DNA of 64,000 bases from assembly GCA_963924555.1 (NCBI GenBank), contig OZ004585.1:8758556-8822555 (forward strand). The letters are read 5' to 3'. Each line of letters opens with the position of its first letter. Position 1 is the first letter of the stretch. Below are positions 20,112 through 31,007 of the stretch, piece by piece. The notes under the pieces were generated by a model. It did no database searches. It saw only the letters and a list, made by a program, of their open reading frames with translations, and was not told where the DNA came from. Source of the stretch: Crambe crambe. Lineage: Eukaryota; Porifera; Demospongiae; Poecilosclerida; Crambeidae. Made by a program: the position numbers and the translations under genes.

Positions 20112-20714
20112 TTATGATGTGACATGATACAATAACTTGCTATAGAGTTGTGTGCAATATTGTTCTAAGTGATAGTGCCTTTCAAAGGTTTCCTCGCAAG
20201 GAGTTGTGAGAAGGTGCAGCAGGTGCTTGAGTTCGCAGCCGAGGTGAACCTTGGTGATGTGGTCCGCAGGAAGGTTGCTCCTGCCGTACTTGTGCCCGCA
20301 CACAGGACAGGCAAAGTCATCTGTGAACACTGGGATGGTGATAACGCGAAGGACTGTGGCAATTGCCCTGGCGCCTCGAATACCTTGCTCCCTGGCCTCA
20401 TCCCATAGTCTCATCCAACTAATATCACGGGAGAGAGCAGCAAGGTTCTCACGTGAAGACACTAGGGACCAAATGTAGTCACGATCAGCAGCCTGGAGTT
20501 TGTCTTTAACTGCTCTCAGGGTGAGATGATTTTCAAAATTCTCTTCTTGCTGCAAAATAACTTCTGTCAGATTGGTCTTATAAACCTGCTCCAGGAACTT
20601 GCACTGCTGAATCACTAGTGGCTCAGAATCTTTCTCCCTCAGACAGTTGAATACCTCCACACTGATGGACACCTTTTGGGGTGTACGCACGTAATTTGCA
20701 CGTAAATTGCGCAT
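20112..20714 (-). CDS. Intronless protein with a C2H2-like zinc knuckle, unknown function
   Basis: A single open frame of 200 residues. It is mostly helical and charged, with one metal-binding-like motif near residues 135-157 (CPVCGHKYG then H and H: C-x2-C-x15-H-x4-H). I do not recognise the family. It could be an intronless host gene, a retrocopy, or part of a domesticated transposon. The only early ATG (20714) lies inside an NRF1-type palindrome, 41 bases from the ATG of receptor 2 on the other strand, so the two must share one very short promoter if both are expressed. Confidence 0.55.
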   Translation of the reverse strand: MRNLRANYVRTPQKVSISVEVFNCLREKDSEPLVIQQCKFLEQVYKTNLTEVILQQEENFENHLTLRAVKDKLQAADRDYIWSLVSSRENLAALSRDISWMRLWDEAREQGIRGARAIATVLRVITIPVFTDDFACPVCGHKYGRSNLPADHITKVHLGCELKHLLHLLTTPCEETFERHYHLEQYCTQLYSKLLYHVTS

Positions 20715-20755
20715 GCGTATGATTAAAAAACCGCAAGAAAATTAAGGCTGCAGCT
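20708..20755. promoter_or_regulatory. Very short divergent promoter with NRF1-type palindrome
   Basis: TGCGCATGCGTA at 20708-20719 lies between the zinc-knuckle gene (-) and Ig receptor 2 (+, ATG at 20756) and overlaps the start codon of the former. Confidence 0.5.
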
Positions 20756-23700
20756 ATGGTATTTGTGCTGGCGTTCTCTCTCTTAATCTTCTCGTTGCCT
20801 TCATGTTTGTGCACCACAGGCTCACCTCCATATATCCTGGAATACTCACGTGGCAGGTTCGCAGACACCCTCAACCTTCTTACTCTCGTCTGCACTGACA
20901 CTGCCACAGCCCAGCCCATCCCCAATGCAGTCTTCTTCCGAAATGGTGTCATATTTTTCGCCTTGAGCAGTTCTGAAATGAGCCTTCCAGAGAGACCAAT
21001 TCCTCAGAGAGTATTTCGGACAGGAATGAACCTGGATCGCATCCTGTTTGCTCTCACCCGTCAAGCAGAGGGGAATTATTCCTGTGGGGTGCGTCAAGAT
21101 GAATTGAATTTCATCAGAAGTCCTTCTCTTCAGTTTGTTGGTAAAAAGATCTGATTAGCTAGATGTCACACCCGTACCCAACACTTAAAGTTAACTGTAG
21201 CTAATACTGTTATGGTGCATTAATCAGAGTTTATGTAATAATTATTATCACAAAGCTGTGTGTGGTATAGAATTAAAAGTACAGAGATAATTGTGGTTAT
21301 ATTTGATTGAATTCCTTACATTATACTAGTCTACTATATATTTAGCAATATGATAGACATAGCCCAGAATAGACTCCAATTTTTCATACTGTCCTGATAT
21401 TAGGATCCACCCTCCCGACTGGTGTTGGAAAGAGCTAGTCACATTGCTTTAACACATAGCTAGGAATTCAAACTACTTATGCATGATTATGGTACTAGCT
21501 AGTATTTATTGCAAGGGCTAGCTGTGTCTTTTTGATTTGATTCATTCTCTTGTCTTATTGTGTTCCCCACCTCCTCCCCCCTCACAGCATTCCCCATCTC
21601 CTCCTCTGCTACCCCTCCCCCGTCCCAATCTTTCTTTGCTAAAGTGGGCTCCCAGGCGCGTGTCAAATGCCCACAGCAACCAGGCCAACTCTTCCAGCAG
21701 TACTTTGGCCGATGGAGGAACATCTCGTCGGGTGAAGTGTTTGCAGAAATTCGCAGCCCAACTACTCGATCTTTAGGTTCCTCTCCCTCCAGCAACCCTG
21801 TCTCCCGATACAGCATAGAAGCAGAGACTTTTTCTCTCGTGGTTGATAATGCAATGCTGTCTGATTCCGGTAATTGGTACCAGTGTGAGCTTGAGGTGCA
21901 AGACCCCCTTGATGTAAACGGAAGGAGTTTTTCATATGGTGCATCGGAGAGTCAAGAATTGCTGGTATACAGTAAGTGGCAGTTTACTTACCATCTCCAC
22001 ACCAAATTTAGAAGGTCACCTTGTTATAGAGTTTAGAAGGTCGCCTTGTTATAGAGTTTAGAAGGTCACCTTGTTATAAGAGTTTAGAAGGTCCCCTTGT
22101 TATAGAGTTTAGAAGGTCGCCTTGTTATAGAGTTTAGAAGGTCGCCTTGTTATAGAGTTTAGAAGGTCGCCTTGTTATAGAGTTTAGAAGGTCGCCTTGT
22201 TATAGAGTTTAGAAGGTCGCCTTGTTATAGAGTTTAGAAGGTCGCCTTGTTATAGAGTTTAGAAGGTCACCTTGTTATAGAGTTTAGAAGGTCACCTTGT
22301 TATGGAGTTTAGAAGGTCACCTTGTTATAAGTTTAGAAGGTCACCTTGTTATAGAGTTTTTTTGTTTCTTTCCAGGAGCGCCCATCATCAATGTGTCTCC
22401 AGTATCCACGGTGATATCTGTCAGCGAAGCAACTGCTACTTTCAACTGCAGAGCTGAAGGACTTTTCTCCCCAATCATCACCTGGAGACATGCTAATCGA
22501 AACATCACCTCCAGGGACACCAGATATGTCATCGCCTTTGAAGAATTTGATACTTCTGAGGGAGGGAGAGGATCGAGCAGTGTGCTGAGGTTGTTGAATC
22601 CAAGCGTCAGAGACACGGGTGAGGTTGAGTGTTTGGCCGACGCTGCTCCCAGTCTGCAGACAAACAATCTCCAACTGCCTGGAGATGCAGTCTCCGTCCC
22701 CTTCACTGTTCTAGGTATGTTGTAGTTCCATAACAGGAGTTGTGTGGTGTGGTGTGCATTAGGAGAGGATGGGAGGTGGGGGGAAGTAAGGGAGGATGAC
22801 GTGGGTGGGAGGGGGGATAGTAGGTGAGGGAAGTAGGCAAGAGTGCTGTGCAGGGTCATACGTACATATCACACAGTAGAGAGTTTAGGGGATTCTGCAG
22901 ATCTATAGATTATTATGAGGGAGTTTAATGAATGGAGCATATTGGAGTACAATTAAGATATTAACTTCATCGTGGTCAAAATTTCCCTTCAAAATGCCAT
23001 ATTATGATGAATCTTACTCCGCAGGGAAGAGGATAAGATTATCTCTTACTATTGTGTTGGGATTGAACTCTATAGGGGAAGATTTCCCAGCCCTTATTGT
23101 ACTACATCACTTTTAAGGCTGCTACCCAAAACAAGACTAACCAGTCTAAATCAAAAATTGTCTTCATTCCTTTGACCTTATTGTTTGTCCTGGATCTTCA
23201 GGGGATATCTCCCTCTGTCTCAGATGTGTTTTATTATTTGGGTTAAGAGAGAGAGAGAGGGTTCATTCCATGGGGATTGATAATCATTCTGTAATCCTAG
23301 CTTTTTTTTCAAGTGAGCATTTTTGCAGCTGCCAGGGGCAGAGTTTGAAACGTCTATAGGCTTAGGTCTTCACCACACATAAATTCATAAGCATTTGCTC
23401 AATGATCCTTTGAGGAAATTAGCTTAAGACTGTGTAAATTAGATTATTGATCATTCCTAGCCTTAGCCATAGCCATAGCCATAGCCCCTAGCCCTCCCAA
23501 GCCCTAGCCCCTGGCCCTAGCCCTAGCCATAGCCATAGCCATAGCCCCTAGCCCTAGCCCCTGGCCCTAGCCCTAGCCATAGCCCCTGGCCCTAGCCATA
23601 GCCATAGCCCCTGGCCCTCCCAAGCCATAGCCCCTAGCCCTAGCCCTAGCCCTAGCCCTCATAGGTTTCTCGATTCTTGCTTAAGATACCAGCTTGGTGG

Positions 23701-26700
23701 GTTCAGCACGTTATTAAAAGCAGGCAGGAAAAATTCACTTTTTATTTACCATGGGAACTATAATTATAACAAGCAACTTATTTGTGCAGGTGAATTTGAT
23801 GCTTTGGACGTCTTCATCACCACCACCCAAGACGTCATATTTTCCCTCACCTTCCCCGTCGCTCCCCTCCATCCCGTCCAGCTTCAATTCCTCTATCACG
23901 AGGTGGGTGGAGCTGGAAGGAGTGTCAACGTGACTCCGAGCATGATGTACTTGAACGTGACGGAGATGAACTACATAGCTCCAGATAGCTCCGTGCCTTA
24001 CGACAGGTTTCGTGTGGAGATCTTTCTAGTTCACGGAGTGGTCGTTGGTCCTGGAAGAGACACTACACTAAAATATGGTACAGAGTATACTAATTGTGAT
24101 TTTCTTGTTTTGAGTGCATAATTAGGCATCAGTCTATTATGCTAATTTTTTGGCCTTTCATGCTTTTGAGCAATTCCAGGCCTGTAGCCAGCAGGCGGCT
24201 CAACAGGCTTGAGCCCCCCCCCCCCCCCCCCTTTGATGGAAATGAAATGATTATAGACTTGCATTAGTTTGCAATTGATGACCATAAATTTTAGTTCTCA
24301 CACATTAAAAATATCTTAGCTGAGTAACAATCTTCATTTTTCTAAAATCCTGGCTACAGGGCTGAATTCCCCTAAACGGTTTGCTTTTAATTACGCCTGT
24401 TTGACCTCATTATGCTCTAGATAGTGCCCATAATCTTACTTTGAAAATCAAGGTTTTCTTTCTACACACACACTTACTCAGCCTAAAGATAGTTCAGTCA
24501 TGTTGTAGCTAGCTATAATGCACTGATAAGATGTCATTATTGCATGCATTCCAATGATACACGATTTATAAATAATATGGTTCATGAGATAACTAAGCAT
24601 CACTTGCTTCCTTAACGTTTGGTCTATAAAAATATATTTGGACACTTTTTTTTGCATAATATGCCTGAAAATTCACCTATTATGGTCTCAATTGTAATGA
24701 TACATTTATTATTATTGAAAGGTAAGAAATGGAAAATTATGCTTCTGCTATGATGCTCGGCAGTACCTATCATGCCTAAACATAATAGGCTGGTCCTTAA
24801 GTTCACAAAATTCACACAAAAAATTTGACCCCACAAAAATAATCTGTGCTGTATGATTGCTATAGGCTACGAGTAACAGTCCTGAGTAAAGGGATCTGTG
24901 TAGTGCATATATCCAGTGAAAGGAAGGGTAGCAGCAACTTTAGGGTGACCTGTTGCTTAATGGGCATCATAAGTACAGGCCCTTACGCAGGATTTTGAAA
25001 AGAGGGGTTACTAGGTTAATACACATGGAAAACCACACCCATTTTAATGACCAAGGGAAGATGGAAATACACATTCCTACATGCATACACTGTTACTTTG
25101 ATCATCAAGTTGTTAATTGTGTAGACCAATTCAACCTAAACAGTTTCTAATCAATGAATTCAAAGGGGGGTTAGCACCTCCCCTGTGTACGGGCCTGAAG
25201 TATTTTAGGTGTACTATTTGGAAAATGACAAAACCGCGAGTGAATTTGATACTGATAACAGAATCCACTGAAAGTATTTGAACCTCTCCAAGAATTCGGA
25301 ATATGAAACGCCCATTTACCTAATTCTCTCTGAATATTGAGCATGACCATAAAAAGGGGTTCAGGTTTCAGTCCAGTGGGAAAGTACAAAGAAGGAGAGT
25401 TAGGAAGGAGTTAATGATAGGGGCAAGTACAAGGCAGGGGTTAATCAAGAGTTAATGATAGGGCAAGTACAAGGAAGGGGTTAATCAAGAGTTAATGATA
25501 GGGGCAAGTACAAGGAAGGGGTGATCACGAGTTAATGATAGGGGCAAGTACAAGGAAGGGGTTAATCAAGAGTTAATGATAGGGGCAAGTACAAGGAAGG
25601 GGTTAATCAAGAGTTAATGATAGGGGCAAGTACAAGGAAGGGGTAATCATGAGTTAATGATAGGGGCAAGTACAAGGAAGGGGTAATCAAGAGTTAATGA
25701 TAGGGGCAAGTACAAGGAAGGGGTTAATCAAGAGTTAATGATAGGGGCAAGTACAAGGAAGGGGTAATCATGAGTTAATGATAGGGGCAAGTACAAGGAA
25801 GGGGTAATCATGAGTTAATGATAGGGGCAAGTACAAGGAAGGGGTAATCATGAGTTAATGATAGGGGCAAGTACAAGGAAGGGGAGAATTTGCTTTGTTG
25901 CTTTGATTTCCCTCCTTTCCAATGTTACTACAATGATGTAATGGAGTTTGGCAGGTCAATTCTCCCTTTACCTTTTTTGCAGATAAAACAGAACCTTCTC
26001 AAGTGGCAGAGATTATCCGTGAAGCCGTCCTTCCCAGTGTTCTAATCCCCATAATCCTTGGCATCCTGATAATCTCCATTCTTATTGTGACTCTTTACTA
26101 TCTTCACCGCCAGAAGAAACTGAAATACAAACATGAAGTGCGGAGAACCGAGAGCCAGAGGAGAAAGCTTGAAGAGGACCATAGTTTCGAGCTACAGAGA
26201 CTCAATAGTGGACGGTTGAAGATTGAGACAGATTACAAACATGAACTGGACACAAAGAAAGAAGATTACCAGCGGAAGATTGCGGAGATGGAAGTGGCAC
26301 ACAAGCATAAGATTGAAACGAAAGAGAAGGCGATTTTAGAGTTGGAGCTGAATCATAAGCATGACATGGAAACTAAGGAACAAGCCTGCCTTAGGAGGAT
26401 TGAGAAGATGGAAGTGGAGCATAAGCATAAGATTGAAGTGAAGGAGAAGGAAATGAAAGAGATGGAGCTATGCCACAAACATAATATCGAGACTAAAGAC
26501 AAGGAGCTTGACGAGAAGAAGGTGGAACTTCAGAAGATCACAAAAGAATTTGAGATGAGTATTAAAGAGAAGCAAGCTGAGACGAATGAAAAGGTCCAAC
26601 ATCAATGGTCCAACAGCATCAACGACACCATTGAGCTGCTAAGGGAGCAGTTGGCTAAAGACGAGAACACATCAGAAGTGAAATTCCTCAAGCTTCTTGA

Positions 26701-27271
26701 CGTTTTAGCGATTGCTCTTACAGTGAAACCAGCATACCTTAGAATGTCTACTTCTTCAATACATATTGAACAGCAGTCACCAATGAGTTCCTTGTCAATG
26801 AATTATTCTGCTAACGCCCACAAGGAAGATGCCGCTCATGAAAAGCAATCCCTCGAAAGAAAAGGTGGTAATGAAGTGAATGCAATTAGATTTTCTCATG
26901 ATACTGACAATGATGATGTTGACGGACCTTATTCGATAGATGTTGCTGATTTTGTTGAACCTTGCGACACCATCGATGGAGGACACTACTCTGATGAAGA
27001 TCGTTCTTCATTAACATGCATTAAGAGTAGGGGCACGGCATCAGTCTGTACTCAATCACCTGGAAGGGTGATGTTTGATGGAGGAGAAGAGATCCAATCA
27101 TCATCAGATGAGATTGATCAAGAAGGCCACATCACTGAAGCAGTTGCAGAAAAGTTTGCCATTGTTGCTCGTCGAATGTTGGAACTGGGGTTCCAGAACC
27201 AGAGAATCAATCCATATCTCAAAGGTTCCATCACTTCAGTGATGAGTGAGATCCATGGTGATGCTGAATAA
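20756..27271 (+). CDS. Ig receptor 2: like receptor 1, with a long KHK coiled-coil tail
   Basis: 894 residues from exons 20756-21140, 21588-21971, 22376-22714, 23790-24077 and 25983-27271, all phase 1. Exon 1: signal peptide and atypical Ig-like domain (LVC to EGNYSCG). Exon 2: Ig with VKCPQQPG, FGRWRN and WYQCEL. Exon 3: Ig with NCRAEG, IITWRHA and VECLADA. Exon 4: Fn3-like with RFRVEIFLVHG and VVGPG. Exon 5: TM helix then a coiled coil of about 170 residues containing four copies of HKH(K/D/N)(I/M)E every 18-22 residues. An acidic Ser-rich linker and the tail module ITEAVAEKFAIVARRMLELG follow. It is a type I receptor with the longest cytoplasmic tail of the family. Introns 2 and 4 are swollen by minisatellites. 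Confidence 0.85.
22012..22360. repeat. ~25-bp minisatellite in receptor-2 intron 2
   Basis: About 14 copies of the unit TTAGAAGGTCGCCTTGTTAT-AGAG, alternating GTCGCC and GTCACC variants, end just before the polypyrimidine tract of exon 3. Confidence 0.9.
23455..23664. repeat. CCATAG/CCCTAG hexamer array
   Basis: About 200 bases of mixed CCATAG and CCCTAG hexamers in intron 3 of receptor 2. It is telomere-like in composition but differs from CCCTAA. Confidence 0.85.
24976..25197. mobile_element. ~220-bp MITE with CAGGCCC termini
   Basis: CAGGCCCTTACGCAGG (24976) is mirrored by CCTGTGTACGGGCCTG (to 25197); the body is noncoding. A related end (CCAGGCCTGTAGCCAGCAGG with poly-C) is at 24177-24232. 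Confidence 0.55.
25386..25882. repeat. 40-bp minisatellite in receptor-2 intron 4
   Basis: About 12 tandem copies of a 37-41-bp unit containing GAGTTAATGATAGGGGCAAG and TACAAGGAAGGGG. Copies are nearly identical, so the array is young and probably variable in length. Confidence 0.95.
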
Positions 27272-27733
27272 TAAGAAATCTGTAGTCAGAGAGCCAGATA
27301 TTTCCAGACTTTTTTTTAGTGAATTTTAGTACTACGTATATATATCATAATACTCCAGTAGTATAATAGTCACTGTTTTTAAATTCAATTTATGCTGCAT
27401 ATTATAATTTTATACATTTTTGGTATCAGTTTGGCTCTATTCTTACGACATACATATACAGCAATGCATTCACTCGAGAAAAAAATTTTTTTTCAAGCTA
27501 CTAAAAATAATACATCATATGAACAACTTATGATACCAATAAAAAAAGAGGTTGATAATAGCAAACAGATTAAACAATGAATTGAATAACTCTAAATAAT
27601 AATAATATTGTCGAAGGATATAAAGGCAAACTGCAATGATAAGTGTGATGCTGGGGGGGGGGGGGGGGGGGGGGGGGGGGGAGAGAATTTCAATAAATAG
27701 TTATCTAGCTAGCTATAGTTCAAAAATCTAAAC
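27272..27733. other. Convergent 3' intergenic space with poly-G run
   Basis: This gap lies between the ends of receptors 2 (+) and 3 (-). It is A/T-rich, with an uninterrupted G run of about 28 bases at 27653-27680 that could form a G-quadruplex. No gene is seen. Confidence 0.7.
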
Positions 27734-29578
27734 TTATTGCAGTTGGGTTTCCTTCTGCTCTTCGATGATTACTTCTTCTGGAGGTGCAGCAGAGGAAGGA
27801 GCAGGTGCGGAAAGGAGAGGCTGGTAAACATGGCTCCCTGATTCTGAACTTGGGTTAGAGGAATTCAAGCCAGTTGTGGCATAATACTTGTCCTTCCAGT
27901 GCTGTTTCAGTTGAGGTACCTCCATCAAAGTATCGACCATCTCTTTCATGCGGGATACAACTTTGCTTTGCTGCCTTGAAAGCTGCCTGTTGAGAAGTCT
28001 AGGAGGAGGATTGGGACAGTCTGTCATATCCTCCGTTGGCAGATCCTTGCTTGCCTTTTTCAGCACAGTGTTGCAGTTCTTTGTCGCCACGTGAGGCTTT
28101 TTGTTGTGAATCCGGCAAATCAGAGTCATGATGATGATAAAGACAAAGAGAAGGAAGAAAAAGATGACTGGAGTGGCAGCTGCTACGATTATCCGGAACA
28201 TTGTGATATCTGTGGATATGACAGTCGGCCGGGAAGTATCTGTATGTGTGTGAGGGGGTGTGGAGTAGTTAATGGAGGACGGCAGGTACATAAGATAACA
28301 GTAAGTTGATAAATCTACTCCCTCCCTCTTTGTCAACTTTCAATACTCTCTCAATTCCTCTCCTTGCCTTGACTCCTCCCCCTTCTCCCCCCCTTCCCTC
28401 TTCCCATTCTTCATCCCCTCCTCACTTTCCCCCTCTAGCTTCCCCCTCCTCCCCCCACCCCATCCCCCCCCCCCCTCCCCATTGCCAAACATCCTTGTGA
28501 CTCACCATACACCAGAGGCATAGAGTCCAGAGGCCCAGCAGTGAGAGAGATACTGTCTATAATGCCCACACTGACACGAAACCTCGGGAAGGGGATACGG
28601 GACCTGAACTCAATGTGGATGATGTTGTTGGTGTTATTGAAGGAGATGGTGGTGGTCCTATTATAGGGCATACCCGTCGCCGCGTCCGTGTACATCAACA
28701 GGAGATGTACAGGGATGTTGATGGTGCTACGGAGACGAAGCTTATAAATCACATCTCCATCTTGTGTGACTATTATATCCTTGTTCTTGAATCGACCTAC
28801 AAGGAGAGAAGAAATTTAAAAAACTTCATCATGACAACTGCTTTGAGGTGCATGTGTGTGCAGTGGAATCTTCAGGAACAAAGAACGATCTATTTTATGC
28901 GCTCTACGTAAACTCCAAAAGAGGACAACCTCCCAACAAAGGACAAAAGGCTAGGTCCCATGGCAAAGTGTGTTCATTATTCAGACTGTACATACCTGAA
29001 AGAGTGCTAAAGGAAAATTTAAAGACAAGAAGCTCTCGGACTTCTACTTTCTATTTGTACAGTTTAGAGAAATTGGATAAGAAAAGGGGTAAGAATTTCC
29101 ATTACATGATTTACATCTGCCCCAGACAGACAACATTACTTCAATGATGCTCAGTCTTTCACTTTCTCCTGCCCCACGAAAAAAAAAAGGGGGGCCAGGA
29201 TACAAGGCTACATGATCACACTTACCAAGGACAGAGAGCCTGGCCTTCCTGGTGTCACTAGGGACAACCTGTCCACCTGTGTTCTCTGCACTGGATAGCA
29301 CACTGGCCACACACTCGACTGACCCGGTACTTCTAGCCGACAGGGAGAAGATGCGGATGGTCCCGTGAATCATGTATCCCCGTCCCTGGGGATCTGGAAC
29401 AGGATCAGACTGTGAGGGAACGTATGTCTGGGGTGAGGTAGCATTTACTCTCCATGTTATCTTTGGGGCAGGATCACCTACAGCTGTGCAGTTGAAGCTC
29501 GTTTGTCTAGCACTCTTTAAGGACACTGTTTGATCAGTGGGTGGGACTATGATCCTTGGTGCTTCTGTAGGTAGAAAA

Positions 29579-29623
<45 letters not shown>

Positions 29624-30963
29624 GGGGGGGGGGAAGAACGTAAATACCCAGAGCATGAATACTCACTGTTCTATAGTAAATGTTTCAGGGCTTTGTTGTT
29701 GTAATATTTTTGCACACTTGTTAGTGTACAGTATTTTACAAAAAAAAATAATCTGCAATTAAAGTTTATTATTAAAATTTTATTACTGTATTGTATGAAA
29801 TTTGAACATTTTCAGTCCTGTGTATAAGTGAGCATGCTCAGTCCTGTGTATAAGTGAGCATGCTCAGTCCTGTGTATAAGTGAGCATGCTCAGTCCTGTG
29901 TATAAGTGAGCATGCTCAGTCCTATGCATGTGCTTCAAAACAATAATTCACTATTCCCAACACAGTGAGCATATTCAATTATGCCGAATTTAGTATTGTT
30001 TTCTGAAGCCCTTGGGCCATGCATACAAGTTGTCATTACTTGCACACGCTCAGACGCACACAAGAATGCAAGCACTTAGAACCATTAACTCACTCAAATT
30101 GTCCCAACTTTAGTATTACCCACTGATTGTTTGGACTTGGTCATTTATCATTCATGATGAATGATAAATAATGATGGTTAATTTTCACTATAAACTATTA
30201 AACACTAGCTATAGTGAATAACAATACTTCCTGATCCAAAATTCAACCCTTCTATTTATTACCAGGATGGCTCTATCAATCAGGACACCTCTCTAGATAG
30301 GACACCTCTCTAATCAGGACACTAATCTAACAACAATCTAAACAGGACACTTTGTTCTGGTCCCCAAAGTGTTCACATTGAGAGGTGCCCACGCAATGCA
30401 TTATCGCTGGAATCATGCTTGAATAAGGTCATGTTGAGATCAATTTTCACTACTTGCAGCCGGACCAAGTAGAATTATTTTGTAACACTGCATCTCTAGA
30501 GACAACACGACTCATTATACATTTTATGAGTCATCTGCTGCCTGCTGAAGGGGAATTTAGGATTTTAAACTGTTTTGGGGTGTAATGAAAACTTACTGGC
30601 GCTACTTACAGCCCCACATCCTATGAGGAAGGACACACATCCTATGAGGGGGGTGTCAGACCAGTGCATAACGTGATGTGTCTATAATTATTATAATCAA
30701 GACTGCAGCATAATAAGTGTGTTTCAAGCCAGCCAAGCTAGAGACTCAGAATGCCTTCAAATCACCAGTGCATAACGTGTGATGTGAAATTATAATACTC
30801 TACAAAGGTCAGCCAAGCTGCTTATCAACACACACTATACACATAGGAATCTGCATATAATAATATACCTAATTCTGGTGTTTCAACTCTTAGTGTCCAT
30901 TAATTTTGTGTTTACTTGATTTGTTGATGGTTCATTCTAACTGCTATGACTTTCTCCATTCTT

Positions 30964-31007
<44 letters not shown>

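Noticed and set aside
23455..23664. Internal telomere
   Set aside because: The hexamer is CCCTAG/CCATAG rather than CCCTAA, mixed and short, and lies inside an intron.
25386..25882. Regular direct repeats that could suggest a CRISPR array
   Set aside because: Units are head-to-tail 40-bp copies with no unique spacers, inside an intron of an animal gene. It is a minisatellite.
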